Source of the DNA: Pogona vitticeps
Taxonomy: Eukaryota > Chordata > Lepidosauria > Squamata > Agamidae
NCBI RefSeq assembly: GCF_051106095.1
Contig: NC_135786.1
Location: 202,927,501-202,991,500, forward strand
Direction of reading: 5' to 3'
Length of the DNA stretch: 64,000 bases
In this document: piece by piece, positions 1 through 13,193 of the stretch
How the letters are laid out: each line of letters starts with the position of its first letter
How positions within the stretch are numbered: the first letter of the stretch is position 1
The notes under the pieces: model-generated
Database searches by the model: none
Seen by the model: the letters and a program-made list of their open reading frames with translations, nothing else
What the model was told of the DNA's origin: nothing
Program-made: the position numbers and the translations under genes

Positions 1-1334
1 AAGTATTTGGATTGGGTACAGATGATCTGAAGGACAATGTTCTTAAGTATTCAGCTGCTAGTGGCAGAATTGGAGATGTAGTTCTTTTTAAGTAGGCTAG
101 GATCTAACTATACCCAATAGTTGTGGTGTTGTTGTATACTTCTAAGCAGATGTCTGTTGTGGTTAGCATTCAACTGATGGGAGAAGGAGAATGTCATTGT
201 TTTGGAAGAGAAAAAGGAAGAAAAAAATAATGTCCTTTAGTTAAGATTTTGTTGCATCGTTTTGTGAGCTGCTTCAGATTTGCTCAAGTGACAAAAACAG
301 CTATCTTGTGATTGCCGAACAGAAGCTTACATTGAGACTTATTTCCAAGTCAAATGTATAAATCCAAATCAGGGTATAAATCCAAACTGATTCCACGTAC
401 AGTAATGGGTGTTTGCTTGTTTTTAAGCAGTGGTATTTATAGCAATAGCTGGTAGTTGGAACAACAAACACCAGTGTCTTCATAGGTGGCAGCTGAAGTA
501 CTGGTTTCATTTAAGATATTGCATGCTGTACAAGTATCTCAAGACTCATTGGGGTGCTGCTGCATGCATGCATGCATAAGCTGGACGATGATTTTACAAC
601 TGCTTAGAGTGAAGTTGTGACTCATAATATGTGTTTTTGTTTCATCGACCTCACTCTGAACCCTCTCAGCATGTGTCTCTTTTATTCCCCCCACCAAACT
701 ATTAGCAACATTAGTTTGCTCGCTGTCTTTTCTAAAGTTCCAAACAATCAGCCTCATTCCTGGTCTCCAGCTCAGGCACCAGCCACTTACTCACCTGTAC
801 CTCATCATCTCCTCCACCCAACTTCCCCTTCCAAAGGCTGACTTCATGATCTGTGGCCCAAATTCAGGAAAGCACTTAAGAGGATGAACCAGCACAAAAG
901 TACGTGCTTCTATGAATCATTGTTTCTCTATGAGATGGGAATGAAATTCAAACGGCTGGTCCCATTTTTGCAGATCCCATTTTCTGACTGTGTGCTTACT
1001 CTGTGACCCCGGTAGCCACCCCAATGATAGTCTGTCAATGTCTATAGTTACACAAGCAGGAATCCACTAGGTAGGGCATAGGAGATCCATGGTAATTTTT
1101 TTCCTCTGGTTAGAAGTAGTTATAGCAGTAATTTGAGCTGGTGAAGGGACAGTTAATTACCAGCATTTAAAACACCTTCTAATAATTGTGGAACTGGGGA
1201 AATATGGAATGGGGGAAATATGGGCCTTGCACTGATGGAAAAAACCCAGCAACAAATCTTGAAGAAGGTAATTTGTCTTCTATCCATGCGGTCACTATCA
1301 ACAGTGTGCTTATAGCAGGATCCTTTCCTTCCTT

Positions 1335-1368
<34 letters not shown>

Positions 1369-2000
1369 TTCCTACCCTCTGCAGTACCCAAAAATTGTTC
1401 TGGAGAATTTCGTGCCCTCTACAGTGGCCACAGAGAGTACAGTGAGTTTGTGTGGGAACAGGAGATTTTCTGTCTCAGGAGATGGACCGCCTCAACTGGA
1501 TCCTCCTGTGGGTCCCCGTATTTTACCTGTCTTTATTCCCCTATTCTGCTAATAACAACTTGGAAGGTGAAAGGGAACAATTGATTTTTCTAGCCCCAGA
1601 ATTCCAACCCTGCAGGCATTTTGTCAGCTGAGGCAAGAGGCAAAATGACAAGTCCTATTTGTTCCATATAGGCTAAGCAGACTGTCAGTAAAATCTTCAA
1701 CAATGGTACAACATGGCATCTTTCACCATACCTGACAGCAGCAAGCTAGCATAGGCGCTGCAGGAGAAATTTCATGGCTTTATTAGCTGGGATATTCTAG
1801 GAGTTGAATTCAAAAAGCAATTGTTCTAAGCTTTGGCTCTTTGTTCTGACATCTCGCCATCATTTGATTATCATCATGCCTTGATATCCACTTGCTGCCA
1901 AATCTATGTTGCAGCAACATTATGGTAGAAGCATTGGCCAGGGCTGGCTGCTTTTCAGTTGTTGAGTTGGTAAAGGCCCTTTCCTAATGATACTGTTTGT
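1..2000. other. 3' flank without recognisable genes
   Basis: No supported gene. It contains only small simple repeats: a TGCATGCATGCATGCA palindrome near 562-577 and a CT tract at about 1339-1368. Confidence 0.6.
1330..1369. repeat. (CT)n tract
   Basis: CCTT units running into about 15 CT dinucleotides. Confidence 0.9.
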
Positions 2001-2005
2001 GACTA

Positions 2006-2445
2006 GGGATAGGATATTCATATTCGTCTCCTGGGGGAGATGAAAATGAATATTGCCACCATAGGTGGCCAGGCTGATTGAACCCTTCCCTCTGAACTGG
2101 GCCTTCCACTTACTGCTTTCAGTGCAGCATGCACGGCCATAATCATTTGTGCCACACCAATTGCAAAAGTAGCCTGGCTGGGGCTTCCCTGCCTCCATGC
2201 ACTGCTGACCACTCAGCAGCTGAGTGGGTAATCATCCCACCTCCTCATCAGATTGGTGAGCAGTGCAGAGTGGCAGGGAATCCCTGGCTAGGCTACTTTC
2301 ATATTTGGAACTATGATGGCTGCATGAGCTGTGCCACAAGCGATAAGTGGATGGTCCAGTTCTGCGGAGGGGGTCCAATCAGCCTGGTCACCTATGGTGA
2401 TGATATTTATATTAATCTCCCCGAGGAGATGAGTACAAATATCCC
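2006..2445. mobile_element. long inverted-repeat (foldback) DNA element
   Basis: Two imperfect arms of about 190 bp (roughly 2006-2200 and 2265-2445) are reverse complements: the left arm's complement and the right arm both carry CAATCAGCCTGG, CACCTATGGTG and a GGCTA/GGCTACTTT block. The outer ends are themselves palindromic, built around CTCC/GGAG, and begin GGGATA and end ATCCC. No coding capacity. Likely an old non-autonomous DNA transposon. Confidence 0.65.
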
Positions 2446-2939
2446 ATCTCACTTTGTATCACATTGGGAGGAGCTAATTATTTGAATCAACAGCTTATGA
2501 TCAGTGATAAGAACAGAAGCAGATTCACACTATAACAGAGGGGGAGAATCTATCTTGTTCAACTTTCTGTTCCTCCAAGGTATAACCCATGGCTAAGGAC
2601 AAGCTCACAAGGAGAACATCAGCAAAATAGCAAGCATAACCACTAGTGCTGATGTAGGTGAGGCTCATCAGCCTGGGAAGGCAGCCCATCTAGGAGAAGG
2701 AAAACTCTGATCCCAAACCTCCACTGCTTTGTGGATATATCCACTGATGGAAAAGTCTTCAGGAGTCAACCTGAAGGCAAAATACGGAGCTGGAGTCCCG
2801 GAGGCAGTTTGTGTCATTCTGCCAACTCCTGCGACATTGCTGGAACCAGTTGAATTGGCTCTTGCCCTTCCATTGGACTATTTCAGCGATGTGGAGAGGG
2901 GGGATTTGCTGCTTGGGTAACAGCTTATCCTCCATATTA

Positions 2940-3058
2940 TTCTACCCATGCTTCGTGCTCTGGAGAGGACACTCCAGCTTCACATACAGCATCAAAGTCC
3001 TCCATACAGAGCACATTACCATAGTCTCTTGAGACTGAAGGATGCCTATGATGATGAT
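2940..3058 (+). mobile_element. non-LTR retrotransposon 3' end (same family as 44760-45296)
   Basis: A frame reading SPPYRAHYHSLLRLKDAY matches SPPYRARYHSLSRLKDAY of the antisense element at 44.8 kb, followed by a short GATGAT tail. Only the last ~120 bp are clear. Confidence 0.6.
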
Positions 3059-3429
3059 GTAGGTGGACAGGAATGTCTTAGGAACTTGGGGAAAATTGCT
3101 TGGTACTGCTGTAGCTGCATCCATCCCTGTCACCCACCACTCAAATAGCCATCTCACTCTGCCTTATGGTCCAACATCTTTCAGAAGGCTGATGGAGCCA
3201 AAAGGTTTCCTGGCTACTCTTTGGGAGTTTCCTATCATGATCACAGGCAATTCTGTTGAAGCCCTGGTTTATCTCTGGAATGGGGAAATGGCAAAAGCCA
3301 TTAATAAGACTGCTTCTAAATGTCTCCTGTGACAAAGTAGAGTCAAATTGCTCCCCTGATTTAATGATGAAACAAGAGGAATATAGATGATGGAACAAGG
3401 GGGACATAGACTAGAGTGACAATGATGAA

Positions 3430-5428
3430 AAACTCAGAGTGAATCTGACTGAACATGAGCTAGGGCACATTTGAGAGCCTATTATGTTGCAGTGGTGGCA
3501 GTGGTGAAGAAGTCATTCTTCTCTGCCACCATTGTGACTGCATAGAGTTGTCTGACAGAGCTTTTTGAGTGGTCAAGGGCCTGTTACATCATGATTCAAA
3601 GGAAGAGAATGTAGACCATACTGTAGCTTGCTGTGAAAAATTTGCATAACACTGTGCAGGCAAAATTGCTCACATCTACTCTGACTTGGATGGTGTAGTT
3701 GATTCAGATCCAGTGAATGTAACTATTGCTCCTGCTTGCCCAGTGTAAATGGATGTGCTTCTGTTTCTGCAATTTGAGGATCTGGACAGGAGCCTTGGAG
3801 AGGTGAAGGCTACCACATATCTGCTGGACCCTTGCCCTTCTTGGTATATAAACGCTGCCAGAAAAGGCCTGATTAAGTGGGTAGGAGGAGGGGTGAATGC
3901 CTCCTTGCAGCAGGGTAGAATCTCAGCATGCTTAAAGGAGGTAATAGTAAGACCATTGTTGAAAAAACCTTCCACAATACTTGATAATTACTGACGAGTT
4001 CCTAGTATTTGATTCTTGAGAAAGGTGCTGGAATGGGTTGTGCTTTTCAGCTTCAAGGGGTCCTGCATGAGATGGATTATCTAGATTCTTTTTAGTATAC
4101 TCACTGTTTTGATAGAGGCAAAACGTCTCTGTTGGTCCTCCTCAACATCTCGGCGGCCTTCGATACTGTCGACCACTGTATCCTCCTGGGAATTGGGGGC
4201 TTGGTGTTAGCCTGGCTGCGTTCCTTCCTGGACCAACCCCAGAGAGTACAGCTTGAGGAGAGTGTCTCGGCCCCGTGGAATCTCAATTGTGGGGTCCCAC
4301 AGGGGTTGATTATCTCCCCAATGCTGTTTAACATCTATATGAGGCCACTGGGTGGGGTCATCAGGGGGTGTGGAACCTCGTGTCATCAATTTGCTGATGA
4401 CACCCAGCTCTACATCTCCTTTTCACCAATTGCAGGTGATGCTGTCCTGTCCCTCCGGCGCTGCCTGGGGGCTGTACTGCGGTGGATGCAGGAAAATGGG
4501 CTGAGGCTGAACCCGGACAAGACGGAAGTTCTGAGGGTGGGCATCCCTGAGGTTGGTGGCCTGGGTGGCTCTCTCACATTGGGTGGGGGCGACCCTGACT
4601 GCTAAGAGTAGGGTTCACAGCTTGGGGGTACACCTGGACCCGACGCTCACCATGGAAACCCAGGTGGCATCGGTAGTCCGTACCGCCTTTTTCCATCTCC
4701 GGCGGATTGCCCGGCTGCGACTCTACCTTGACACGGGGTCACTCGCTACCTTGGTACATGCGCTCGTAATCTCAAGATTAGACCACTGTAACGCGCTCTA
4801 TGTGGGGCTGCCTTTGAGGCTGATGCGGAAACTTCAAGTGGTGCAGAATGCAGCGGCCAGACTCCTTACCAGAGTGAGAAAACACCAACATATTTCTCCT
4901 ATTCTGGCCAAGCTGCATTGGATGCCCATCCGTTTCCGCATTGACTTCAAAGTTCTAATGCTTACCTATAAGGCCCTAAACGGTTTACGACCTCGATACT
5001 TGGCGGAACGCCTGCTCCCACCACTTGGATCACCTGTGCAAGTCAGGAGGTGAGGCTGAGGAGCCTGACGCTGAGGGAGGCCCGGAGGGAAAAGACACGA
5101 AACCTCAGCACTGGCTCCTTGCCTTTGGAACAACCTCCCTCCAGAGATTTGCGAGGCCCCTACGCTGGGTACTTTCAAATCCCAACTGAAAACATGGATG
5201 TACATCCAGGCCTTCCCTCCTGTCAACATCTGATTTATTTTTGTTTTGCTATTTATTATTTATTATATTCTGCACAGTATTTTTTTATTTTTGAATGGTA
5301 ATGTTTTTGTGTTCTTTTATGTATTTATGATATGCTGTAAGCCGCCCAGAGTGGTAAAATATACCAGATGGGCGGGATAGAAATCAAATCAAATCAAATC
5401 AAATCAAATCAAATCAAATCAAATCAAA

Positions 5429-5479
<51 letters not shown>

Positions 5480-5485
5480 ATATTT
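3430..5485 (+). mobile_element. L2-like (CR1-group) LINE, degraded ORF2 with 3' end
   Basis: A decayed reverse transcriptase is spread over three frames. 3780-3985 carries TTYLLDPCPSW and ASLQQGRISACLKEVIVRPL. 4132-4605 carries SAAFDTVDHCILL, GVPQGL, the catalytic FADDTQLY and LNPDKTEVLRVG. 4640-5050 carries the C-terminal LHWMPIRFRIDFKVLMLTYK. Frameshifts and stops separate these blocks. The 3' end has the CCGCCCAGAGTGG and GATGGGCGGGATA motifs and then (AAATC)n and (AAAT)n tails to 5480. The 5' part is missing or too diverged to place. Confidence 0.88.
5388..5480 (+). repeat. (AAATC)n-(AAAT)n tail
   Basis: About nine AAATC units followed by about 14 AAAT units. This is the microsatellite tail of the LINE just upstream. 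Confidence 0.95.
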
Positions 5486-5489
5486 TTTA

Positions 5490-8400
5490 AAAATTATGTA
5501 AATAGTCTTGGGCCCTTTTAAGGAGGAAAGCAGAGTAAAATATTTTGAATTAAATTAAATCCATCCCTGGTCTATAAAATGTTTGCTTTCATACCTTTTA
5601 TCTTTCACTCCTCAATCAAATACAATGAAAATTAAACTGTATGGAATTCAGTCAATCAAATGATGTTCTGCTACAGAGATTTGCCTTTGAATCTTTTCTC
5701 ACAAATCATGCGAGCTCCCTTAGTGTGTATCAGCAACTTCTGTGAATTCATTTGGAGCTATTGATATACTTTTCCATGAGTAACCTTTGCTTCTTTTCTT
5801 GACTATATTTTATTCATGAGGGTTCTGTTGAGTAAGTATTTTGTTTGACCCTGGGTCATGGAAATGTTGTTGTAAGTTGACTGCTCTGGGAGTATTGGTT
5901 GGATTTAGCTCCTCCCACCCATTACTCCATACATTCCCTGCCTGGAATACATCTTTTAAAAACATTCTGGGTTCAATTCCTTTTTATGTGTCCTATAGTA
6001 ATTTGCATATTATTTCATGCTTATCCATCTGGCAATACATGACATTTATTCAACCTCTGAATTTTCAACGGCAGTATTGCTTGACTGTAATTACCACATT
6101 TAACAGCTAATGTAATTGCATAACATTAGCTAGAAACCCATTGAGTTTTTATGTTAGCAAAACTCAACTGATGAAAATCATAGTACACAACACCAAATGC
6201 CCATGTTAGCTTCTTAACTTGTGGCAATTTACTAATGAGAGTCACACCAATTATATTAGGCTGACAGATGTAATTAATAGAAATTTGGCCATTATAGTTA
6301 ATTTGCTCTGTAGTTCAGTAAAGGCTGAGAAGAGTTGATTTCCAAAGATTAACTATCACTAGTCTTTTGACTACCTTCTGTTTTTTTACACTGATTTTCA
6401 CCGAACTTGCATCTGTTCTCTTAAGTTGTTCATGAAATAAATGGTTCTTTCTATTTACACTTTTTCATTTAATTTTTATGTTTTCTGCTTGTTATAATGT
6501 GTATGATCAGTGTATGTATATTTTCAAATAATCTATCTGCATATCTCTTGAGTGTTATAGTTGTATTAGAGGAATGCATTTACTGTATTCAATTTTTTGT
6601 CTCAAATAATTGTGCTGCAGTGATCTTGCACTCTGAAACTATCCCAAAGGCATTTGCACATTTATTAAATTTGATCAGAGTAATTAGCTTACAAAATGCA
6701 GTCAGAACAACATTCTGTTTTCTGTGGAACATGTTGAAGTACACTGTGGGTCACTTGCAACTATACATACCTACTAAGACACAGTGAGTTCACCACCTTA
6801 ATCCCAACTGTTTGTACTCAGGATTGCAGCATAAGTATCTTGCATTATGAAATGTGTGTATTTTGTAAAACAACACATGAAATCAGCTAGGATAGAAGGG
6901 CAGAATGCAGAACCCTGTCTGCTGAGAAATCCCTCATTCCTCTATCAGTGTTAACTATTGAAAACAATTCTGACAGTTCTGAGATGGCAGAAATATAGCA
7001 CTCAAAATATGTATGCTTGACTGTTTCTAACATCTAATAGGTGTTACGGTTACATTTTATGTCAGCCTCTGCAATCCCATTTAGGGACGTGTACATCTTT
7101 GAAGTTTGAATCCATAGGCTTTCTTCCTTTCCCATTTCCATGTCCAATTCTGTTAGATTTTTAAAATAAAAAAATATAATAAATAGTATAGATCTCATAC
7201 TTGGTTTTGATTATTTCCCCCCAAGCATGTGCAACTATTGAATTTGAATGTACCCTTTGACCCAGTGTTGTTCAAACATCATTTAAAATGTGCATAAATT
7301 GGGGAACAATTCTACACCCATCAATTGTCATGGAGAGTGCCAAGTGCAAACTGTGTCTGAGACACAGCAGTCCAGGAAATGGAGATCAAGTGAAATTTGC
7401 AGGCTTGTCCACTGGAGTGGACTGCTCACATACACCTAACTCATGCTTGCCCCATGCCTATATCATGAGCACATACGAATCAGTTCACAATTACCTGAGA
7501 CTGAAGACTTGCTGTTATCCAGGTATTTCTGGGGCTAGTACAGGAGGAAGAAATGTACAATATTGGATTTTCAAAGCTTTACGTACATGATTTTAGGCTG
7601 GTGCTTTCTGATTGCAAGTCAGTAGCTGATATAATCTGCTTCACACAATGGTTAATGCACTGCTTGTTGGGTTGGTTACAATTGAGTCGCAAAATTGTAA
7701 TACGTATTTAAAAGTGTGTATGCTTTCGACTGTCATTTTTATTTGAGGCATAATATTAAACATGTCTAAACTTATATTCAATTGCATAGTTTTTTAAATG
7801 CAAGCATTTGGTTTTTTAAAAAAAAAATTAGTACTCGATATGCAAAATCTTACCTGCCTTTTCTCTTAGCCATGCTAACATTCTTGAGCCAACAGTACTC
7901 AGACTTATGATTATACTTGGAATTGCCTAGCTGTGTGGTCACCCTGAGCTGCTGAAAAGCAGTTGCTGTAAATTTTCCTGAGCTGTGAACCCTCTACGTC
8001 TAGGTCACAGAAGATAAAATAAAATCGAACTGCTGGGAGCTTTGGGTAGTGGCTAACACTGCCTAATGCAAATGTCCAGCCAAATCCAAGCCGTGGCTCT
8101 GAGGTTAACTTGAGTTATTCCTCTCAGGGGTGGGGTGGGCTACAGATGGTTTTCCACATTCCCAGCCTCTGTGACAGCTGCTTCATGAGTGGAAGAGACA
8201 AAAACAGAACAAAAACAAACCATCCCAAATTGCTTGCTTAAGGAGAGGAGAGAAAAAGAAAGAAAGAAAGAAAACACCACTAAGTTGCAACATGGTAAAT
8301 GACCCACTCCTACACTTTCCCAAGAAGTGTCAAATGTCACTGAAGTTTTTGCTTTTGAATATCAGCCTATCTACTGTAAACTGTAGCTTGCTTTATGACT

Positions 8401-9265
8401 AAAGTTACTCTGATCAGCCCTTTTTTAAATCCAAACAAATGCTGCAATGGCCAGATAATGTCCCATAAGAAATACTAGCACTCACTGCCCTCTAGTGTTG
8501 TTATGATTGACTGACAACACCACAAATAACCCGTTGCACTCTCCCAAACTAACTTCACTAGAGAGGGCTGATGTGGTGCAGCATGACTGTGGTACACAAG
8601 AATTCATCTGCAAGTACTTGGATCCTTCCATCTGTAAAGCTTTGCAGCTGAACACTATACATTCTGCTGACTCCCCCTCCCCCCCCCAATCTGTGGGGCC
8701 GAGAGAACACACAAACATGCTACAAATTCTGCTTTTGTTTTACTCAGTTCAACAGAATTGAAGGGTCAGGAATTTATATCAGATTTAGGCTAAATGCAGT
8801 GTTTAGAAATGAGCTGTGTGACATTGAAACACATGTCTATATTCTTTCTGTTCATGAAGAAGGCTAGGCTACAATTCTGCTTCCTTATATACTATGAGTT
8901 GCAAAAGCAGGAAAAAGATTGGCTTATAGTCACTTTCAAATCCCAACATAAATTTGATAAGGCAGAAAAGAAATTTCTTTATACTGCTGTGAAACAGAGG
9001 GATAAGCATCTTTATTAAAAACAAAAGTACCACATAATTTCAACAGCAATTAATGGCTACATATATTGCCATGTTATTATACTAAATACATAATATTTCT
9101 TAATATTCTCTTTTTTATACAGCAAAGCTCATCTTTATGACAACTCAAAGAGAAGTATGAAGAAGTATACAATTAAGCTGAACATCAACTAACATCAACT
9201 GAATATTTACCTCAGTGTAATTCCATATTCCTTCATAGTTCAATTTTGTTACATTATTATCAGAT
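5490..9265. other. 3' flank without recognisable genes
   Basis: AT-rich sequence in which I see no exon, RNA gene or clear repeat family. Open frames are short and resemble no family I know. A GAAA tract lies near 8254 and a C run near 8680. Confidence 0.5.
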
Positions 9266-9269
9266 GAGC

Positions 9270-9402
9270 TGGCTGGATAAGTCAGTGAGTTAAATAAGGA
9301 GGAAGGAAATGGTCAAATCGTTCCGAGTACTCTTTACAGTATCTAGAAAAACCTGAAAAGAATCACCATAAGTCAGAACTGACTTGATGGCACATGGCTT
9401 TT
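9270..9402 (+). mobile_element. SINE 3' part (Sauria-type tail)
   Basis: Ends CCATAAGTCAGAACTGACTT followed by GATGGCAC, the LINE-like tail of Sauria-type SINEs. The tRNA-like head is not clear. Confidence 0.5.
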
Positions 9403-9633
9403 CTTACTATTATTATTTTAAAATTATTTTCCAATCCATATACTGTATTTATGCAACAGTCATATATTGACTTCAGTAGGATCTCCTTCTGTTAGTCATA
9501 TTAGGGGAGTGCAAACTGCTTCTTGAATGCAGTCCCATACATTTTGCATGTATTTCTATGAAAAAATAAATTACAATAAGAACAAATGGGAGAAAGGAAT
9601 ACAACTGTAATTTATCCTGTATCATTAAAGAAG

Positions 9634-10022
9634 GCTGATCACACCGAAGAATTGATGCTTTTGAATTGTGGTGCTGGAGGAGACTCTTGAGAGTCCCGTA
9701 GACTGCAAGGAGAACAAACCTATCCATTCTGAAGGAAATCAACCCTGAGTGCTCACTGGCAGGACATATCCTGAAGCAGAGGCTCCAATACTTTGGCCAT
9801 CTCATGAGAAGAGAAGACTCCCTGGAAAAGACCCTGATGTTGGGAAAGCGTGAAGGCAAGAGGAGAAGGGGACGACAGAGGACGAGATGGATGGACAGTG
9901 TCATTGAAGCTGCCAACATGAATTTGACCAAACTCCAGGAGGCAGTGGAAGACAGGAGGGCCTGGCGTACTCTGGTCCATGGGGTCATGAAGAGTTGGAC
10001 ACGACTTAACGACTAAACAACA
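9634..10022 (+). mobile_element. RTE-BovB LINE 3' end
   Basis: Encodes the end of BovB ORF2: RREDSLEKTLMLGKREGKRR, RQRTRWMDSVIEAANM and SWTRLND with a stop, then the ACGACTAAACAACAA 3' end. The coding part is well preserved (70 codons open at 9804-10016), suggesting a fairly young insertion. Strongly 5'-truncated. Confidence 0.92.
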
Positions 10023-10029
10023 AATGCAT

Positions 10030-10200
10030 TGGTTAATTAGTTATGTGTAATCCAGTTGAAACTGATGTATAGTGACTCTAATAGGGCTTTCTAGGTAAAT
10101 GAGATACTTAAGCTCCAGTAGCTTCCATGGCCAAGTGGGGATTTGAATCCTGGTCTCCAAAGTTCTAGACCATCACTCTATCCAGTATACCACACTGGGT
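10030..10200 (-). mobile_element. tRNA-derived SINE (head region)
   Basis: Minus-strand reading gives CCAGTGTGGTATACTGGATA (tRNA-like head with A box) and a B-box-like GGATTCAAATCC. Same head type as the copy at 24334. Confidence 0.65.
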
Positions 10201-10224
10201 ACTAAATTCGTTACTATTACTTAA

Positions 10225-10325
10225 TTCATTCTAAAAGGGTATACTTTGATTTGGATTCCTGCATTGAGCTAGAGGTTGGACTCGATGGTCTTATACGCTC
10301 CTCCCAATTCCATTATTCTATGATG
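10225..10325 (+). mobile_element. CR1 LINE 3' end fragment
   Basis: GGATTCCTGCATTGAGCTAG, GGTTGGACTCGATGG and ATTCTATGAT are the conserved CR1 3' end. Confidence 0.8.
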
Positions 10326-10329
10326 CATT

Positions 10330-11725
10330 CCTAAAATTGACAGATACTGAAAAAGTGAATGAAACTTTGTACTGTATAGAGAAAAGGGATCAGGGAGAAC
10401 TTTGTAACTGCCCAATCTGCAAAACTTTTCTCAGGCAGTGCCTTGCTTAAGAAATTGTTCAGAAGTACTGATTCAGAGAACTCTGAGTTGACAAGATATG
10501 ACCATTGCCTAATATGAAGAATATAGCAATGGGAACATAAGATGATAAATTGCATACTTAGAAAAACAGCAGATTTTTATTACAACATATCAAATTTGCA
10601 TGCCGTTTGGATGGAAAACATTACACATAGTCTCAACTTTAGAAGACAGAGTCTCCACTGTAATCAAATGTAGAATGAAAACAAATGAAAAAATAATAAA
10701 AGAAGGATGAATCAAATGCAAAACAGTATGCCTGGGAGAGCCAGAAATAAAATGTAGCATTTTTTAAGCAACCATCCTAATTTTAACAATTAAATTAGCT
10801 AATTACACAGCTATTCCTAGTTAGGTACTATGCAACATAATCTTAAAACATTTTACTTGGAAGTAAGATTCTATTTTCAATGGAGTTTACTTGTTTATCA
10901 GTGTTGAAAGGACTGCACATTTAAAGGGTTTAAAGTTGAGGTTAAAATTCTAAAGCATATATTTAGGCTTTTGATGGTTCTTTATTAATGAAAACATAAA
11001 CCTCTGCACTGGAAATTTATGTGTGATTTTGAATAAATCAAGACATTGAGGTCCAAAGCATTAGTGACCAAGATAAAACCATCTCCCATTTATTTCAAAG
11101 TGGCTTGATATTAAAACCTTCCCGGAAGATTCTGCTTCAGAAGAGGAACACTGAAAAATATTCAACTGCTTGCACTTGGCATTTACAATATAATTTCGCC
11201 CGCTGGTCTGGAGAATTTTGTAATCATGTATGGAAAACTTATACTGACTTGATCAGAGCTTAGAATTTATTTATTTTTTTTGAAACTAGAATTTCCCGAA
11301 TCCCCCAGTGAGCTCTCCAAAGTAGTATTTTTGAGATCTGAATTGAAGGGCATGACTGCAATGTTCAAATAATGTGAGAGTTGTGTCACGTCATGTATCT
11401 TTGTGTTGCTGTCCTCATCCTCATGGGGCAACCTCAATTGAACTGGCTTGATTTGGTGTAGAGAACTACACCACTCTTTAATTGGCCTTAAATAGACCTA
11501 GGGTTGACACTTTGATACGCCCATGAGTCTAGACTCCGCTTGTATTCTGTCCTTGTCCATAACCACCTTGTCCTGAGTTGATTTCACCCCCTTTTTTATT
11601 CTGAGTGACATAGTGCTACATCATTGTTGCAGACAGAAAGATTCTAGCACCTATGTGATGCAGCACTAAAGTTGAATGGTTTGTAAAAAATAAAAGAAAA
11701 GGGAAATAGTTTGGACAGCAGGCAC
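10330..11725. other. no recognisable feature
   Basis: AT-rich flank. No exon, RNA gene or clear repeat recognised. Confidence 0.45.
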
Positions 11726-11727
11726 AA

Positions 11728-11868
11728 TAAGAGCTGCTAGATAGCTCAGTGGTTTAGGTCCCTGGCAGTGAAGTCAGAGGTTTGATTCCCCACTGTGCCT
11801 TCTTGACAGGGACTGGACTCAATGATCCATAGGATTACCTAGTTCTGCAGTTCTCAGATTATATTATA
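11728..11868 (+). mobile_element. tRNA-derived SINE
   Basis: Pol III A box (TAGCTCAGTGG) and B box (GGTTTGATTCC) lie 30-40 bp apart, followed by GGACTGGACTCAATGATCC and a TTCTCAGATTATAT end. A typical squamate tRNA SINE. Confidence 0.75.
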
Positions 11869-12289
11869 TAATTGCTGAGTTCCTGATGGGACAGCATCCT
11901 GCACCACCTCAAACACAACATAAAGACATCAGCACAGGGAATGTCCCTCACCCAAAAATATGACATGGCTGTCCACACAACCAAAAATTGATTTTAAAAA
12001 CTCTACAATTAAAAATAAACCTCTTGACAGGTGTTCAAAAATAATCATTTCCTCAAAGAAAAGTGAGTTTTTCCCAAGCTTACAATGATGCTGTGTAACT
12101 GTGAAATTTAAAATTGATTTGCATCATGCTAAACCCATAATAATTGGGAGGAATATAAGGCAATGTAGTCTCTCACCCTAAAACACACACACATATTTCA
12201 GTCAGGTCTCCCTGAAAGACTTGCATTAATTACTTTCTGAACTCCAGTATCTCTTGCAATTTTTTCTTCCCACCATGACTCCCAAAGAA

Positions 12290-13150
12290 GTAAAAAACTT
12301 CATGGGAATAATTTATTTACTTTTTATTTATTTATTCATAGCATACTCTTTACCTTGGAAACCCAGGGCTGGACAGATACATATTTTAAAAAACCCAGAA
12401 CAAAATAAGAGAACAATATTAAACTATAATTACCATTTATGCTAATCCTGTAATACCTTCATTGCATGGAGAGAGGGGGACAGATCATTCAGGCTTGGGT
12501 TATATCATTCAGACCTTGGTTAAAAGGTGGTTCTTGACTTGACAATAATGTAATAACACAAGTTTCCAAAGGTATCTAGTAGGAGAGGGACTACCATGGA
12601 GAAGACCCTTTCATGTACCACTGCCACACAAGCCAGTAAAGGTAACAGAGCTTCTTCTGCCGACCTGGACTGCTCACAGGAAAAGCAGTGTTCTTTCACA
12701 TATTTGGGTTATTTGGGGCTTTATATGTTAAAGTTAGCATCTTAAATGGCAAACAGTACAATTCCTTTAAGATTGGAATGATATAAATCCTATCTGTCAA
12801 TAACTGGCCTGCTGTGTTCTAAATCACTTACAGCTTCTGATTCATTTTTAATCTCCACATAAAGTACATTGGAAGAATCCAAGGTGTAGGTTATGAGATG
12901 CATCACTTTCATGTAAAGATAAAATGTTATATTGAAGAGGAAAGTAAATAGGACATGTGCCAACTGAATAAAAGAGTCTTCTTGGAGGCTTGATTGCCAC
13001 TGACGTTGGCATCATTTCAGCAATAAATCAATAAGTACTTATGTATTAGAGTCTTTGGGGATTAAGGATTGTGGCCTGCGCAGGCTTTAGTGTAATGTTT
13101 TTAATGTTTGAGTGTTTTAACTTTTTATTATTTGACACATTAAATCATTG
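12290..13150. mobile_element. unclassified interspersed repeat, composite
   Basis: 12450-12950 resembles the copy at 15664-16340 (GGGCTTTATATGTTAAAGTT and similar blocks) in plus orientation. 12990-13150 is the reverse complement of 18655-18810. No coding capacity seen. The family is common in squamates, but I cannot name it. Confidence 0.5.
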
Positions 13151-13187
13151 CTTATCTCCTTCATTCCACAGCCATCAGTTTACCCTC

Positions 13188-13193
13188 TTTATT
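13188..13193 (-). terminator. possible TRPA1 polyadenylation signal
   Basis: Reads AATAAA on the minus strand about 580 bases after the stop codon. It is the first canonical hexamer I noticed downstream of the stop. A further one near 13124 lies in a repeat. No transcript evidence is available. Confidence 0.3.

Noticed and set aside
1186-1584. 132-codon open frame
   Set aside because: Runs through a CT microsatellite; composition is not protein-like and no family is recognised.
9473-9988. 171-codon minus-strand frame
   Set aside because: Antisense shadow of the BovB ORF2 end on the plus strand.
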